Of a stretch of 64,000 nt of DNA, positions 25,441 to 36,627 are shown piece after piece. The notes beneath the pieces are model-generated. The model saw only the letters and a list, made by a program, of their open reading frames with translations, made no database searches and was not told the origin of the DNA. Position 1 is the first letter of the stretch; every line of letters begins with the position of its first letter. The stretch covers positions 395,001-459,000 of the forward strand of contig CM034112.1 in assembly GCA_019914945.1 (NCBI GenBank). The letters are read 5' to 3'. A program made the position numbers and the translations under genes. The DNA is from Typha latifolia. Taxonomy: Eukaryota; Streptophyta; Magnoliopsida; Poales; Typhaceae.

Positions 25441-26560
25441 CTACTCTTTATCTTACAAGCATGCAACTGATGCTACTGCAATGAACTCTATCACCTCTTT
25501 CCAACATTATGCATCTAAGCAAGACAATAAATCTTTCTCCTTACATGTGCAAAACGAATCAAAAATATTCTCAAGATGTATACTTGTTTGATACTTCTAC
25601 TCATTGCATTGCATCAACAACATGAATACCATAAAACTATACTCCACATCCATAATCTTGGTGTATATGGATGAACTGATGCTATTTCAATGAGTCGCCA
25701 CCACTGTCAGATATTAGCCAGCTACAGCAAGATCATATATCTTTCTCCTTATCATGTGCAAAAAGGAAACTGAGGTAGTACTAGAATAATGTAACATCCC
25801 TTCTTTTCATTGCTTTGACCCAGAGAAATGTGAATACCACAAAATTGTACTCTATATACAAAATCCTATCATATATGAAAACTGATGCTACAGCAACAAA
25901 GCCAGCCTTCACTGTCAGATATTAGCCAGCTACAACAGATCATGAATCTTTCTTCTTATCATGCGCAAAAAGAATACTGCCTTAGCAGAAAGAAGTGCTA
26001 TGAATCAGAAAAGATTCCTTCTACTCATTGCTTTGAGTTAACAGAGTGAATAGCCGAATACCGTAAAATGGCACTATACATCCGAAATCATATCATGTAA
26101 GAATAAACTGATGCTACTGTGACAAAATAAGCCACCACTGTCAATACCAGCTACAGCAAGATCAAATGATTTTCTCATTGAAAAGAAAGCAGAGACAGTA
26201 GTCGCAGTGCTAAGAATCAAAGACCCCCAACTCTTCTACCCACTGAAATTTGTACTCATTCCTTTGTATCAAGAATTTCATCAATACCACAAAATACTCT
26301 ACATCTGTAATCTTAACCTATCATTTATGAATGAAGCAATGCTACTGCGATTGAACCAATCACTGCTGTCTTATACCCACATACAGCAAGACCATATTAT
26401 TTTTCCTTATCATGTCAAAAAAGTAAACTGAGATAGTTGTAAGCAGTGCTAAGAATCAAAAGACATTTTCAATACCTCTACCACTGATACTAATATCCAA
26501 TACCAAAACATACTTAATCATATATTATCATAACACATAGAGTCTAATAGCACATAAGAA
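25440..26560. repeat. Degenerate tandem array, about 5 units of 205-228 bp
   Basis: The anchor motif ctgatgctac (or a close variant) recurs at about 25467, 25677, 25882, 26108 and 26336. Each copy is followed by similar blocks such as cagatattagccagctac, agcaagatcatat and cttatcatgtgcaaaa. Later copies share gtgctaagaatcaaa. The spacing is 210, 205, 226 and 228 bp. The array sits downstream of the hnRNP stop and could fall in its 3' UTR or just beyond. It has no coding potential. Confidence 0.8.
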
Positions 26561-26910
26561 AAGATCAAACATAAAGCTACTCTAGCCTTTAGCAAGAGGC
26601 AAAGCTAGGGAACAAGCTCTAGAACATATAGCTACCAACGTGCACGCATACTTAAAAAGTAAATGAACTTCAAAAGCAAATACTAAGATTGAGGCATATA
26701 GTAATCCTCAGGAAAGCTACTAATTATATGCAAGCAACATAGAGAACTGCAACTAGTCTACTACTGAGATCAAGCATTCCAACCAGGCAAAAGATCTTCC
26801 TTTCTGCAGAGGTGCAAAGGCCGAAAACCAACTGAATCAGGCCTCGGCTGCAAACAGAAAGCAATCTCCAGTTAGGAAGGCCCAGCTGGAACTGAAATAA
26901 CTTCTGATCA

Positions 26911-28849
26911 TCACTGTTGCTGTGGCTGCCTGCCTTGACCACCAACATAACCACCACCATAGCTAGCTGCTCCACCAGGAGGCCCATTAACCAGAGAAGC
27001 TCCATATGGCCCTCCTTGCGAAGGGTCCCTCCAAGCATTTGAATAACCCGAGCTCCCGTTTGCATCACCATAACCACTTCCGCTGTAACCAGAAGTAACA
27101 CCTTGTTCTCCTGTGCCACTAGCTGGGTTATTAGTTGGACCACCGCTACCACGACCCCCAGCAGATCCATACCCACCTTGACTACCGTAAGGCCCTTCTG
27201 CACCACCATATCCACCATAGCCATACCCTTGGCTGCCATATCCCATTGCCCCACCTGGTGATTGGCCAGTAGGTGCAGCAGCAGCACCACCGCTGCCAGG
27301 ATTGTTCCATGAGGAAGCAGCGCCATAAGCTGCATTTCCACCATATCCTGCGGAGCCATAACCAGTCGGAACTTGGTTGTTCCAGGGGCTCCTTGGAGCA
27401 CCTGGAAGTACATTTGGATTTCCATATCCCCCAGCAGGCCCGCTGTACCCAGCACCAGCACCTCCATAGCCACCAACACCATAGCCTCCATAACCAACAC
27501 CAGTGTTTGCCGCTCCATACCCATAACTTGGTGCACCATATCCTGAAGAGCCATAAGCTGGGTACCCACCACCTCCTGCTTGTGGCTGCATGTACCTGTT
27601 GGTATCCATTCTACCATCATAAGAACTAGTATTACCTCCTGAACCACCATAGGATTGGTAAGTTCCACCACCCATTGATCGGCTGCCACCAGTGTTGGGG
27701 TTTGCATCTTTTGGAAGAGCACGCTTGACCTCAACAAGTTTGCCATTAAGCTCATGGAAGGTCTTGTGCAACACATGATCAACAGCATCCTCTGTATCAA
27801 AAGAGATGAACCCAAAGCCCCGCGGGCGTTGGGTGTTCTGGTCATACATAACAACTACATCAGTCACATTGCCATAGTTCTGAAAATACTGACGAAATCC
27901 TTCTTCTGTAAGAGTTGGGGGCAACCCTCCCACGAAAATCTTCTTGGTCCTAATATTTCCAGCAACACCTCCGCCAACTGCTCTCCCCGCATTATGGTTT
28001 CCAGACCTGGTAGAGGATTGCTGTTCCTCTCTAGAAAGAGCTCTCTTGGCTTCCACCTGATAATGATAAGTAGGCATTATTAGAGCATAGGAAAAGGACC
28101 AATACACAGACTTTGTTAGCTAAACACAGAAAATTGCAAAGCGATGCAGATTACATTAGCACAAAACCCAAGACAACCAAACATGCCTCAGAAAAAGAAG
28201 AAATATATATATATATGGCATGTCAAACATCTAAAAGTACCAAGCTTTGTTTGCTTAAAAACTAAACCAGAAAGGTGTAAAAATGCTTGAACAGACCAAG
28301 AACAACACATGTAACGAAAAAGGCATACGGCATATTAAGCATCTAAAACACGCAGACCAGGAAACTTTATTCTAATTTAAAAGAACAATACGATTTGCTA
28401 CAAAAGCCCCAACTCCGAGAAATTGACCCGAAACACCACCAAAATTGTAAATCCCGGAAAGAATAAATAAAAGAGCATGCCAAAAGCCCAAATCTCGAGC
28501 ATTGCTACAACAGAACAACCAAACAAGAGAGAAAACAAAAGATACGCAAAACCCGAGATTGAAACATCAAATTATTAGCCGGAAAAGAGCAATCTTCACG
28601 AAATAGGAAGAGGTGAAAAGAACAAACCGCGCGGCCGTCGATAGTGTGCTTGTCCTGGAGGACCCGATCGAGAAGCGATGGATCGGCGAAGACGACGAAT
28701 CCGAAACCTCTTGGCCTTCCGGTAGCCTTATCCCGCATAATAACCACCTGGGAGACCTCCCCATAGTTCCCAAAATACTCCTTCAGCTTCTCCTCGTTCG
28801 TGTCCCACGATATCCCCCCAATGAACAGCTTCCCCTGATCCGAATCCAT
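26911..28849 (-). CDS. hnRNP A/B-like RNA-binding protein with two RRMs
   Basis: Two minus-strand exons, 28849-28628 and 28056-26911, give 455 residues. RRM1 (about residues 6-77) has RNP2 LFIGGI and RNP1 RGFGFVVF. RRM2 (about 107-185) has IFVGGL and RGFGFISF. Exon 1 ends at DGRA and exon 2 starts VEAKRALSREEQQ, the usual end of RRM1. The C-terminal ~260 residues are Gly/Tyr/Ser-rich with many SYGG- and YGG-type repeats, a low-complexity prion-like tail typical of plant hnRNP1/RNP1 proteins. The expected role is nuclear pre-mRNA binding and processing. The start at 28849 gives MDSDQGKLFIGG, the family's standard opening. Confidence 0.93.
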
Positions 28850-29800
28850 CAAGCTCTCCTCTCTCTACGCAAAAACTCTTCTCTCTCTAGATCGAAGTAA
28901 GGAATTAAACCAAAAAAAGAGGACCTTCTTGGAAAAGAAGAGAGAAGACGATGGAGAACCGCCGAGCTCGGAACACGGCGGAGAGGAAAAGATCTCGAAG
29001 TGGGGAAGGGGAGAGGAGCGAAGGGATATTTACTCCTTTTCCGTCTGAGGGCTGAGATGGAGTGATCGGACGGTGGAGAACGAAGGTAGGGTTCGGTCGC
29101 TTTGCTCGCACGTGCGAGGGAAGTGTTTTACACAACGCGTCTTAATTTCACCTTTACACCCTGTAAAATATTTATTTTCAGGTATTTGGCATATAACCCC
29201 CTAAGAACCGGAAAATTCCTGCGGAGAACATGGGCCTCGACAAGGGCTTTTCGAACTTTAGTTACCGTCATTATTTTATTTTAAAGATTAATTATATTTT
29301 AACCCCTCGTTATATATCACTACGTGTCACTTTCACATCTCACTTTAAAAAAAATAGTTATATCTACCCTGAATTATCTAATTATATCACTAATATTTCA
29401 ATAATTGACCACCTAATTAGATGGATAAAAATATTTTTACTTTCTATTCCTTTTCTATATAGAACTAGATTTCGAAATATTAAAGAAAATTAGTTTGAAA
29501 TTTAATATATGTAAAGGTGAAGATAATTTATAGAAGGAATATATGGGCATTTTTATCCATCAATTAGTCAAAAATTTAAAAATATTTCTATCAGAATTTC
29601 TAATGAAAAATTTAAGGAGAAGACTTAATGGTACATTTAAATTAATCAAGAAATATAATGCAAATATATTTCATGAAAAAAAAAAAAAAGAGCAACTCCA
29701 AAGGAATCCAGAATTGGAAACAGAGAACTCTGCTGAACACCTGATAAGATCTTTTTTCGTAGGCTACTTCTGACATACTGAAACATATGAATTCTCAAGA
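28850..29800. other. hnRNP leader and intergenic DNA
   Basis: The hnRNP 5' UTR and promoter side occupy the first ~250 bases, which are GC-richer. The rest is AT-rich and no gene is seen up to the 3' side of the NPF transporter gene. Confidence 0.5.
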
Positions 29801-30193
29801 TCCTCCACTGGTTCTTGGAATGGCTCAAAACACCTCAGCTTTGCAGATCTAAAACTTAGCAACAAACCAGAAGAAGATGAAATTGAAGACACACAGCATC
29901 GCGAGGAAGGCGTTTTAGTGATCGAGCTGCGAAGAATTTAGATTGTTTGAACTCTAACAACGCACTTGTTTGTGAGCTTCATGATACTCCTCTGCTTCTT
30001 GGAATGGCTCAAACACCTCAGCTTGTTTGTGAGCTTCATGATACTCCTCTGCTTCTTGGAATGGCTCAAACACCTCAGCTTTGTAGCTATAAAACTTAGC
30101 AACAAACCAGAAGAAGATGAAATTGAAGATACTAAGCATCGTGAGGAAGGCGTAGTAGTAATCGAGATGCGAAGAATTAAGATTGTTTGAAAT
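29801..30193. repeat. Nested duplications at the 3' end of the NPF gene
   Basis: Two perfect 57-bp units lie back to back at 29965-30021 and 30022-30078. In addition, about 29801-29953 is a diverged copy of about 30039-30193, sharing ttggaatggctcaaa, acttagcaacaaaccaga and agaagatgaaattgaaga. The outer copy lies just past the stop codon and is non-coding, while the inner copies are in the reading frame. Confidence 0.93.
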
Positions 30194-32261
30194 CCATCCC
30201 TTCTTGCCATCTCGAGCTGTGATCTTAGAAACAGTTGTTAGTAGAACGCTGCTGAGGAAGTCTCCAATGCCATAAGTAAGTAATGAGTAGGAAGTGCCTA
30301 AACTCTTCATGCTCTCAGGAGCTTGGTCGTAGAAGAATTCCAGTTCTCCAGCAAGTAAGAAACCATCACCTACTCCCATGAGCACATACTGAGGAAGCAG
30401 TATAAATATGGTGAGTGGAACTCTTCCTCCATTTTGATCAACTCCATGAATTCTCGCGGCTCGTAGTCTATTTCGCTCGGTTAGAGATGCAACTAGCATT
30501 GTTATGATGTGAAGAACTAGGCCAACTCCTATTCTTTGAAGAAGTGTTATCCCCCTAGGATTCTTGGTCCATGTTCTCATGATCTTTATGAAGAAAACGT
30601 CGTAAACAACTAGGAAGGTGAGCATTGAGATTGTTGTGGATGTCAAAAGGCTAGCAGGAGGGAGTTGGAACCGCGATCCGATGTGTCGGTTAAGAGTAGT
30701 TCCTTGCTTCACGAAGAGTGTATTAACCTGAGCGATCGTCGTTGCAGGAACGATCATGGCAAGCAAGATTGGAGTCAATTTTAGCATTTGTTTTGTCTCC
30801 TCTACTTCAGTCACTGTGCTCAACATCCAGGGTGTGTTTGATCCATTTTTCACAGCCGCCTTGTTGAGAAATCTGCAGTCAGATATATATTAGCTAAGAG
30901 GATACATGAGATGCAACTACTATCATGACAAGTGCTACAACACTTGACTTATTTACTGCTGATAGAATCAATCATCAGAGTTACTTGAGCTTTTGAGCAA
31001 ATCCTGTAATTCTACATTGATACTGATCACAGTGAAGAAAAAAATAGCAATATAAGATTTATGTTACTTACTTCCAACTCCAAGTCATGCAAGAACTATT
31101 TTAGCACAGCTACTATTCAATTACTATCAAGCTCAGAAGAAAAAAAATATAGAAAAAGAAAGAGGAGAAAAGTTACCTCATTGAATCTGTGGAGAGGATT
31201 CTGAACTTGTTTCTGTTCTTGTACTCTTCCAACTCCAATTCATGAAGCTCCAGTGCATTCATAGGAAGTGGTACTCTCCTCTTTCTAACTGCAGCCACCA
31301 ATACCTTGGCCATTTTTGTAAGTGGACTTCCCTGAGGCACCTTGTGCCTATACAGGGGAGTTCCAGCAAAGAAGACTAATACTGAAGCTAATAACCCAAT
31401 TGTAGGAAGTCCATATCCCAGAGACCAACCCACAGTGTCCTGGACATAGACAAGCAGAGTGTTGGCTAAGAGAGTCCCTGTGAAGATACTGCACATCCAC
31501 CAGTTGAAGAAGGAAGCCTTCTGAGCCCTCTCCTTTGGTTCGAAATCATCAAACTGGTCGGCGCCGATGGTTGAAATGTTCGGTTTGGTTCCTCCAGATG
31601 CAACTGCAAGTATGTAGAGTGCAGTGAAGAACACACCTGATTGCAGTGCTGATGCTTGCTCACAACTAGCTGCAATAGTGGCTTGATCACAAGGTGGTGG
31701 CTTCAGTGATGGCACTGAAACTGCTACTGTTAGTAGACACATTCCCTGTTCACAAAGTTTAACACTATCAATTGAGCTTACTCCTTGTATTCTTAAGACA
31801 GGAATGAGTATAAATAATTACCAGTAAAAATATCAACGAGGAAATCACGAACGTCCAGTATCGCCCTAAGTATGCATCAGCAATATAGCCACCGAAAACT
31901 GGCATTAAGAATCCGACGCCGGCCCAGTTGGTGACATTATTAGCTGCCTCAACTGTACCCTGGTGAAGCTTTCTGGTTAGATATATCAACAAGTTTGTTG
32001 ATACTGCAAAATAGGCCATCCTGTCAAATACTTCATACACTGCAAGAACTCCAAATATGCATCAATTAGCTGCTTCATGTCATTAGTATTTCATAGTCTA
32101 GCTATGAAAAAACTTGAAGAATTCGAAAGCAGAAAGGCGATATGTTTTGAGATTTAATTACCGACAAGAAAACAGCAGGCACTCCAGCCACCTCTCTTAG
32201 ATCTCAACACAGGATTGCCCTTGAGATCAACTGAACCATCCTTGGCATAGTCCTCCTCCAT
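29954..32261 (-). CDS. NPF/POT-family transporter (NPF5-like)
   Basis: Four minus-strand exons, 32261-32162, 32039-31822, 31745-31177 and 30872-29954, join in phase to 601 residues. The N-terminus is MEEDYAKDGSVDLKGN. TM1 carries YEVFDRMAYF, then NNVTNWAGVGFLMPV, GGTKPNISTIGADQFDDF, SFFNWWM and VQDTVGWSLGYG, all hallmarks of proton-coupled plant NPF transporters and closest in feel to NPF5.1/5.2 (PTR3-type). The exon 4 helices include LPQYVLMGVGDGF and FYDQAPESMKSLG. The substrate cannot be read from sequence; relatives carry peptides, nitrate or hormones. Two oddities: the TM1 ExxE[R/K] motif reads EVFDR, and the cytosolic C-terminus holds a perfect 19-residue tandem repeat from a 57-bp duplication. 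Confidence 0.92.
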
Positions 32262-33530
32262 CGATGAATTCTTACCAGTAAAACTCTCTCTATATCTTCA
32301 TTTATAGACAAGACCACTGTGATCATATTCTACAAAGGAAGATAAATTTTACAAGTCTTAAAGCAGCACGTGAAGGAATATTAGCACTTCCTACTGCTTA
32401 CTTGCTTCAAAATAGAACCACCCTTTCTGAGGAGCAGATCAGCTGCAATGAATTGGCTACCCGACAGCAGCTAGTTCATCCATGACTGCCAATAACAAGC
32501 TGCCATGTACCCTGATGCAAGAAATGCTGCACTCTGGGCTGCAGCCTGGGACCTTCTACAGTAGGTTGGCCACTATGGGTGATTAGCATGAAAAAGAACA
32601 CCAACATTGAATCTTTAGCATTTATAGAATTGATGAGGTCTACTCATCCACTTAATTATATACTTCTATAATATCATTCACTTTGCATCATTCCTCATTA
32701 CCAACATATCCACCACAAACTGGCCACCATTACCATTTAGCCATGCTATCCAATGGATGTCGTTACCCGGCTACCGTTGACCTTTTGACACTCGTCATTT
32801 GTTTCGTCATTGTCATATGTCATGCAACTACAATCTCCACCCATCGATCAGCACCTAGTCTGTTAACTCACCATTGCTGCTCAAGTAAAGGAATCTTTGA
32901 GGTTTCCTGAAAGAATTATGTCTCAATGAGATGTAGAGTTATAAAATTCTTCTTTCTGGTTGTGTTATGGGACATTAATGGCAGTAGAGGATTTGTCAAT
33001 ATAAAGATTTCAAAAAGACTTGTGCTGGAGCTCACACTGGTAGTTTTGCACTCTTCAATCTTCATCAATGAAGAGGCTTTATTTTGCAAAATAGCCCCTT
33101 TCTCTTTATATGATTTGCAGATGAGGTCCTTTATTTGCAAAATATCATTCAAGGAACTGGGGTACGTGGCAGCTTCTTGATCACGTTGTTTTGTCGTACA
33201 TCGAGTGGACCAGCCAATCCGCTGACCAAATTATCAGAGGCCCAGAGACTACTACTCATCTCTCTCCAGTCTCCCCCCGTCTTGGAACCCTAAATCCACA
33301 GAAGGATCGGAAGGTAGATCCGACGCACATCTTGTAGGTCTTCCCGATCTTTCTAGCTATTGTAGATTCTCATGGTTTCGTGGCACTATCAAGATCGATT
33401 GTTTGGTCAAAGAGTTGCGTGGTTCGGGGGTTAGATAGTGATTCAAGTTGTAATTTTGATGCAGGAAATTGACATGCATTCGTGATCCGCTCTCTTAGTG
33501 ATCTCCGCTTTGGTGAAAAAATCTACTCCG
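32262..33530. other. Divergent promoter region of the NPF and cytochrome c1 genes
   Basis: The two genes are transcribed away from this 1.27-kb stretch. The last ~250 bases before the cytochrome c1 ATG are GC-richer and probably leader; a gtag pair ending at gatgcag near 33466 could be a 5' UTR intron. No other gene is seen. Confidence 0.5.
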
Positions 33531-35765
33531 ATGGCCACCGGAAGAGCCATCCAGCAGATTTTGAGGAGGAAATCTCAATTGCAATCATGTGTAAGAATTC
33601 CCCTTGTCTTCTTAAAGATTATGATGGTAGCCATTTGATATACTAAGTAGTAGCTCATCCTTTTATATATTCATCTTTTTTCTTTCTTTAGTTCAAAATG
33701 ATACTATTTTAGTGGGCCTTGATGTGATTCTACTGATTGAATTCAGGTTTTGAGAGGAAATCGTAACTCAAGTTCTTTGTTAGGTCGTAAACGGTATAGT
33801 GATGTCTAGTTTTGGAGGGATTAGATCTTCTAAAAAAATTTACATTCATGATGACACGAAAGATTTCTGGGCGTTCTTTAGATAACCTAATTGGAATAAA
33901 GTATTTATATGTTTTTCCATACCTTAGAGCGTCCATATATGTATTCTAGCAGGATCCATTGGAAAAATGGTAGAAAATGCTGTTCGATTCTGGATAATTG
34001 TTGAAATGTTGACTACTGCAGGCTCCGCTTTTGCTGTCATCATTTGCATCTAAGCAGGATCAAGAGAGAGTTGGATCTGCTGGTGTGAAGTCAATAAGAG
34101 CACTTGCTCTTCTTGGAGCTGGTATTTCTGGTATATTGAGCTTTGCTTCCGTAGCATCTGCTGATGAAGCTGAGCATGGACTTCCATGTCCCAACTATCC
34201 TTGGCCTCACGAAGGCATTCTGAGTTCCTATGACCATGCATCGTAAGCCACTGTGTCCCTTTCGTTATCATGAACTCCATCCTTTCTATGAATTATTTAC
34301 TTATTCTGCTAGTTTCAAATCTGTCAAAGTAATAGGATTATGGCCTTCGAGATTCAGATGATTAAGTTGTTTAGAGAATCTGCATGAGCATATATTGTTT
34401 ACTTTCTTAGCACTTTCTTGCAAAAGGAGAGGTAACATGAATGCATGTCACATATGTAGGGTAGATGTGCATCGTTACTCCTCGATGAAACAATAATTAT
34501 TCATGCGAAATATTAAAACAAGCCAATCTCCTTCAGTTAGATGACCATTTTATTTTTGTTTATACATGCCAATTACATCTATAATATCTATATTGTACAT
34601 GAGCAGAATACGACGGGGCCATCAGGTTTACCAGCAAGTTTGTGCTTCATGCCATTCAATGTCCCTTATTTCATACCGAGATCTTGTCGGGGTGGCATAC
34701 ACTGAAGAGGAGACAAAAGCTATGGCTGCTGAGATAGAGGTCGTTGATGGACCAAATGATGAAGGAGAAATGTTCACTCGTCCTGGTAAATTAAGTGATC
34801 GCTTCCCTCAGCCGTATGCAAATGAACAAGCAGCACGATTTGCAAATGGAGGGGCATATCCTCCAGACTTGAGCCTTATCACTAAAGTAATTTTTTGTAA
34901 ACTAATTCAAATTTCCTTCTGTTTTTATCTTCTTCCATTTGACTAATGTTTTTTTTTCATCTTTAACCAGGCTCGACACAATGGCCAAAACTATGTTTTT
35001 GCTCTTCTTACTGGCTATCGTGATCCTCCTGCAGGTGTTACGGTAATTATGTGGCCTTCTTATGTTTAGTATTCGTCATTCCTCTGAATGATATCATGCA
35101 GTCTTCTCTCAAACCAAACACATGCATGATACTGCTATCTTCATTGCTTGAGTCATTCACACAGGCTAGAGTGCACACCCGATGAACAATTGTTGTATAA
35201 TCATCACTTTATGTGAGGATGAAATTAAGCACTTGTCTATTATTACATACTAATATCCTGGAGGATTGGTTATTATGTATGCTCATGATTTCTGGAATTT
35301 AGATTAGGGAGGGCCTAAACTACAATCCTTACTTCCCTGGAGGTGCAATAGCTATGCCCAAGATGCTTATTGATGGTGCAATTGAGTATGAAGATGGCAC
35401 TCCTGCAACTGAATCACAGGCAACTTTTCCATCTTTACATCTTTAAAAACATTGATATATTCTGCATACTGATCTTTTGAAACCTACGTCTCAATTTTCA
35501 GATGGGAAAAGATGTTGTTACATTCCTTTCATGGGCAGCAGAGCCTGAAATGGAAGAGAGGAAACTGGTAATCATTTTCGATTCTTGGACTTCTGGATTT
35601 TTTCTATTATCATTTTGGATTATAATGAAGCTTATCCATTTTATGCAGATGGGTTTTAAGTGGATCTTTGTATTGTCTCTTGCTCTCATGCAAGCTGCTT
35701 ATTATCGACGGATGAAGTGGTCAGTTTTGAAGTCAAGAAAGCTGATTCTTGATGTTGTCAACTGA
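33531..35765 (+). CDS. CYC1: Cytochrome c1, haem protein of mitochondrial complex III
   Basis: Seven exons, 33531-33590, 34022-34242, 34607-34886, 34971-35042, 35303-35419, 35502-35567 and 35649-35765, join in phase to 310 residues. An Arg/Ser-rich presequence ([18 protein letters not shown]) and a hydrophobic [17 protein letters not shown] segment match the two-part import signal for the intermembrane space. The mature protein has the haem-binding motif CASCH at 106-110, [19 protein letters not shown], and the axial Met in AIAMPK (Met229). A C-terminal anchor helix, [15 protein letters not shown], precedes a basic end. The protein passes electrons from the Rieske centre to cytochrome c. Intron 5 begins with GC instead of GT (35420-35421), while its acceptor is normal. 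Length and motifs are as expected. Confidence 0.96.
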
Positions 35766-36627
35766 TGATGATCTTCTATCCTTCTTGGTTTTCTTGTGAG
35801 AACATCGGAAAATAAGAAGTCTTTAATTAATTATTGTACCCTGTGTTCCCATTGATCTTTTTCAATGGTTTAAAGTAGGAATTACTTATGCATCGTATTG
35901 TTGAGCAATTCTTTTGTGGAGTGGTATGGAGTGGTATCTCCTCAACTTATTTCTCAAATGGGCTTTTTTGTTGTCGTCGGATTCTGAAATACATTTTGGT
36001 TCAACTTTGATGAAATAAATTTCATTCAACTTCATGCTACTAGTGAACAGCTGATACGGATTAGTAATACTGGACACTTATTTCACAAAATAATTGATGT
36101 AGGTAAAAGTTCTCTTAGTTCAAGTCTTATCTGAGATCATCTTATTTCATGAGATCCTTGTTTAAAGCACCCATCGTCCAGTGTTTCTATTGAACTGCAT
36201 GACACGGGAGCTGTGAAGTCCAATACTTGTAACAAGAACCCTGGGCACCTACTATGCCATCGATCAGAAGAAATAAGAAGAGTATGCATTGTAATATTCT
36301 GTCAATGCGTACAATATGTGTATACAAAAATTTTAAGATCAAATATGCCAGTACAGAACGCAGATTCTTGCAACAGTTATCTATCCTTTATTTCAACATT
36401 TCCATCTTCCAGAACACGTTTATTAAAGCACCAATTTCAGCACTTGTGAATCAGGTACTAATGATCACGATAATAATAATAATAAATCTTGTTCTTTTTA
36501 TTATCAAACATCATTTATATGAAAGCAATTTCTGTAAGAGGGAAAACTGCTAGCTAAGGTATTGAAATCCTGATTGTACCAAAATATGAACTTCTCTTGA
36601 GCATATCAATGAGCATAATTCTGTTAT
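35766..36627. other. Convergent 3' ends of the cytochrome c1 and MYB-CC genes
   Basis: Both neighbours end here. The stretch holds their 3' UTRs, including a small AATA-type run near 36470-36484. No gene is seen. Confidence 0.5.

Noticed and set aside
25440..26560. CRISPR-like array
   Set aside because: The units are ~200 bp, diverged throughout, and in a plant nuclear context. It is an ordinary tandem duplication array.
26724..27854. 376-codon frame overlapping the hnRNP tail
   Set aside because: It is an alternative frame of the Gly-rich repeat exon. The RRM-containing frame is the real one.
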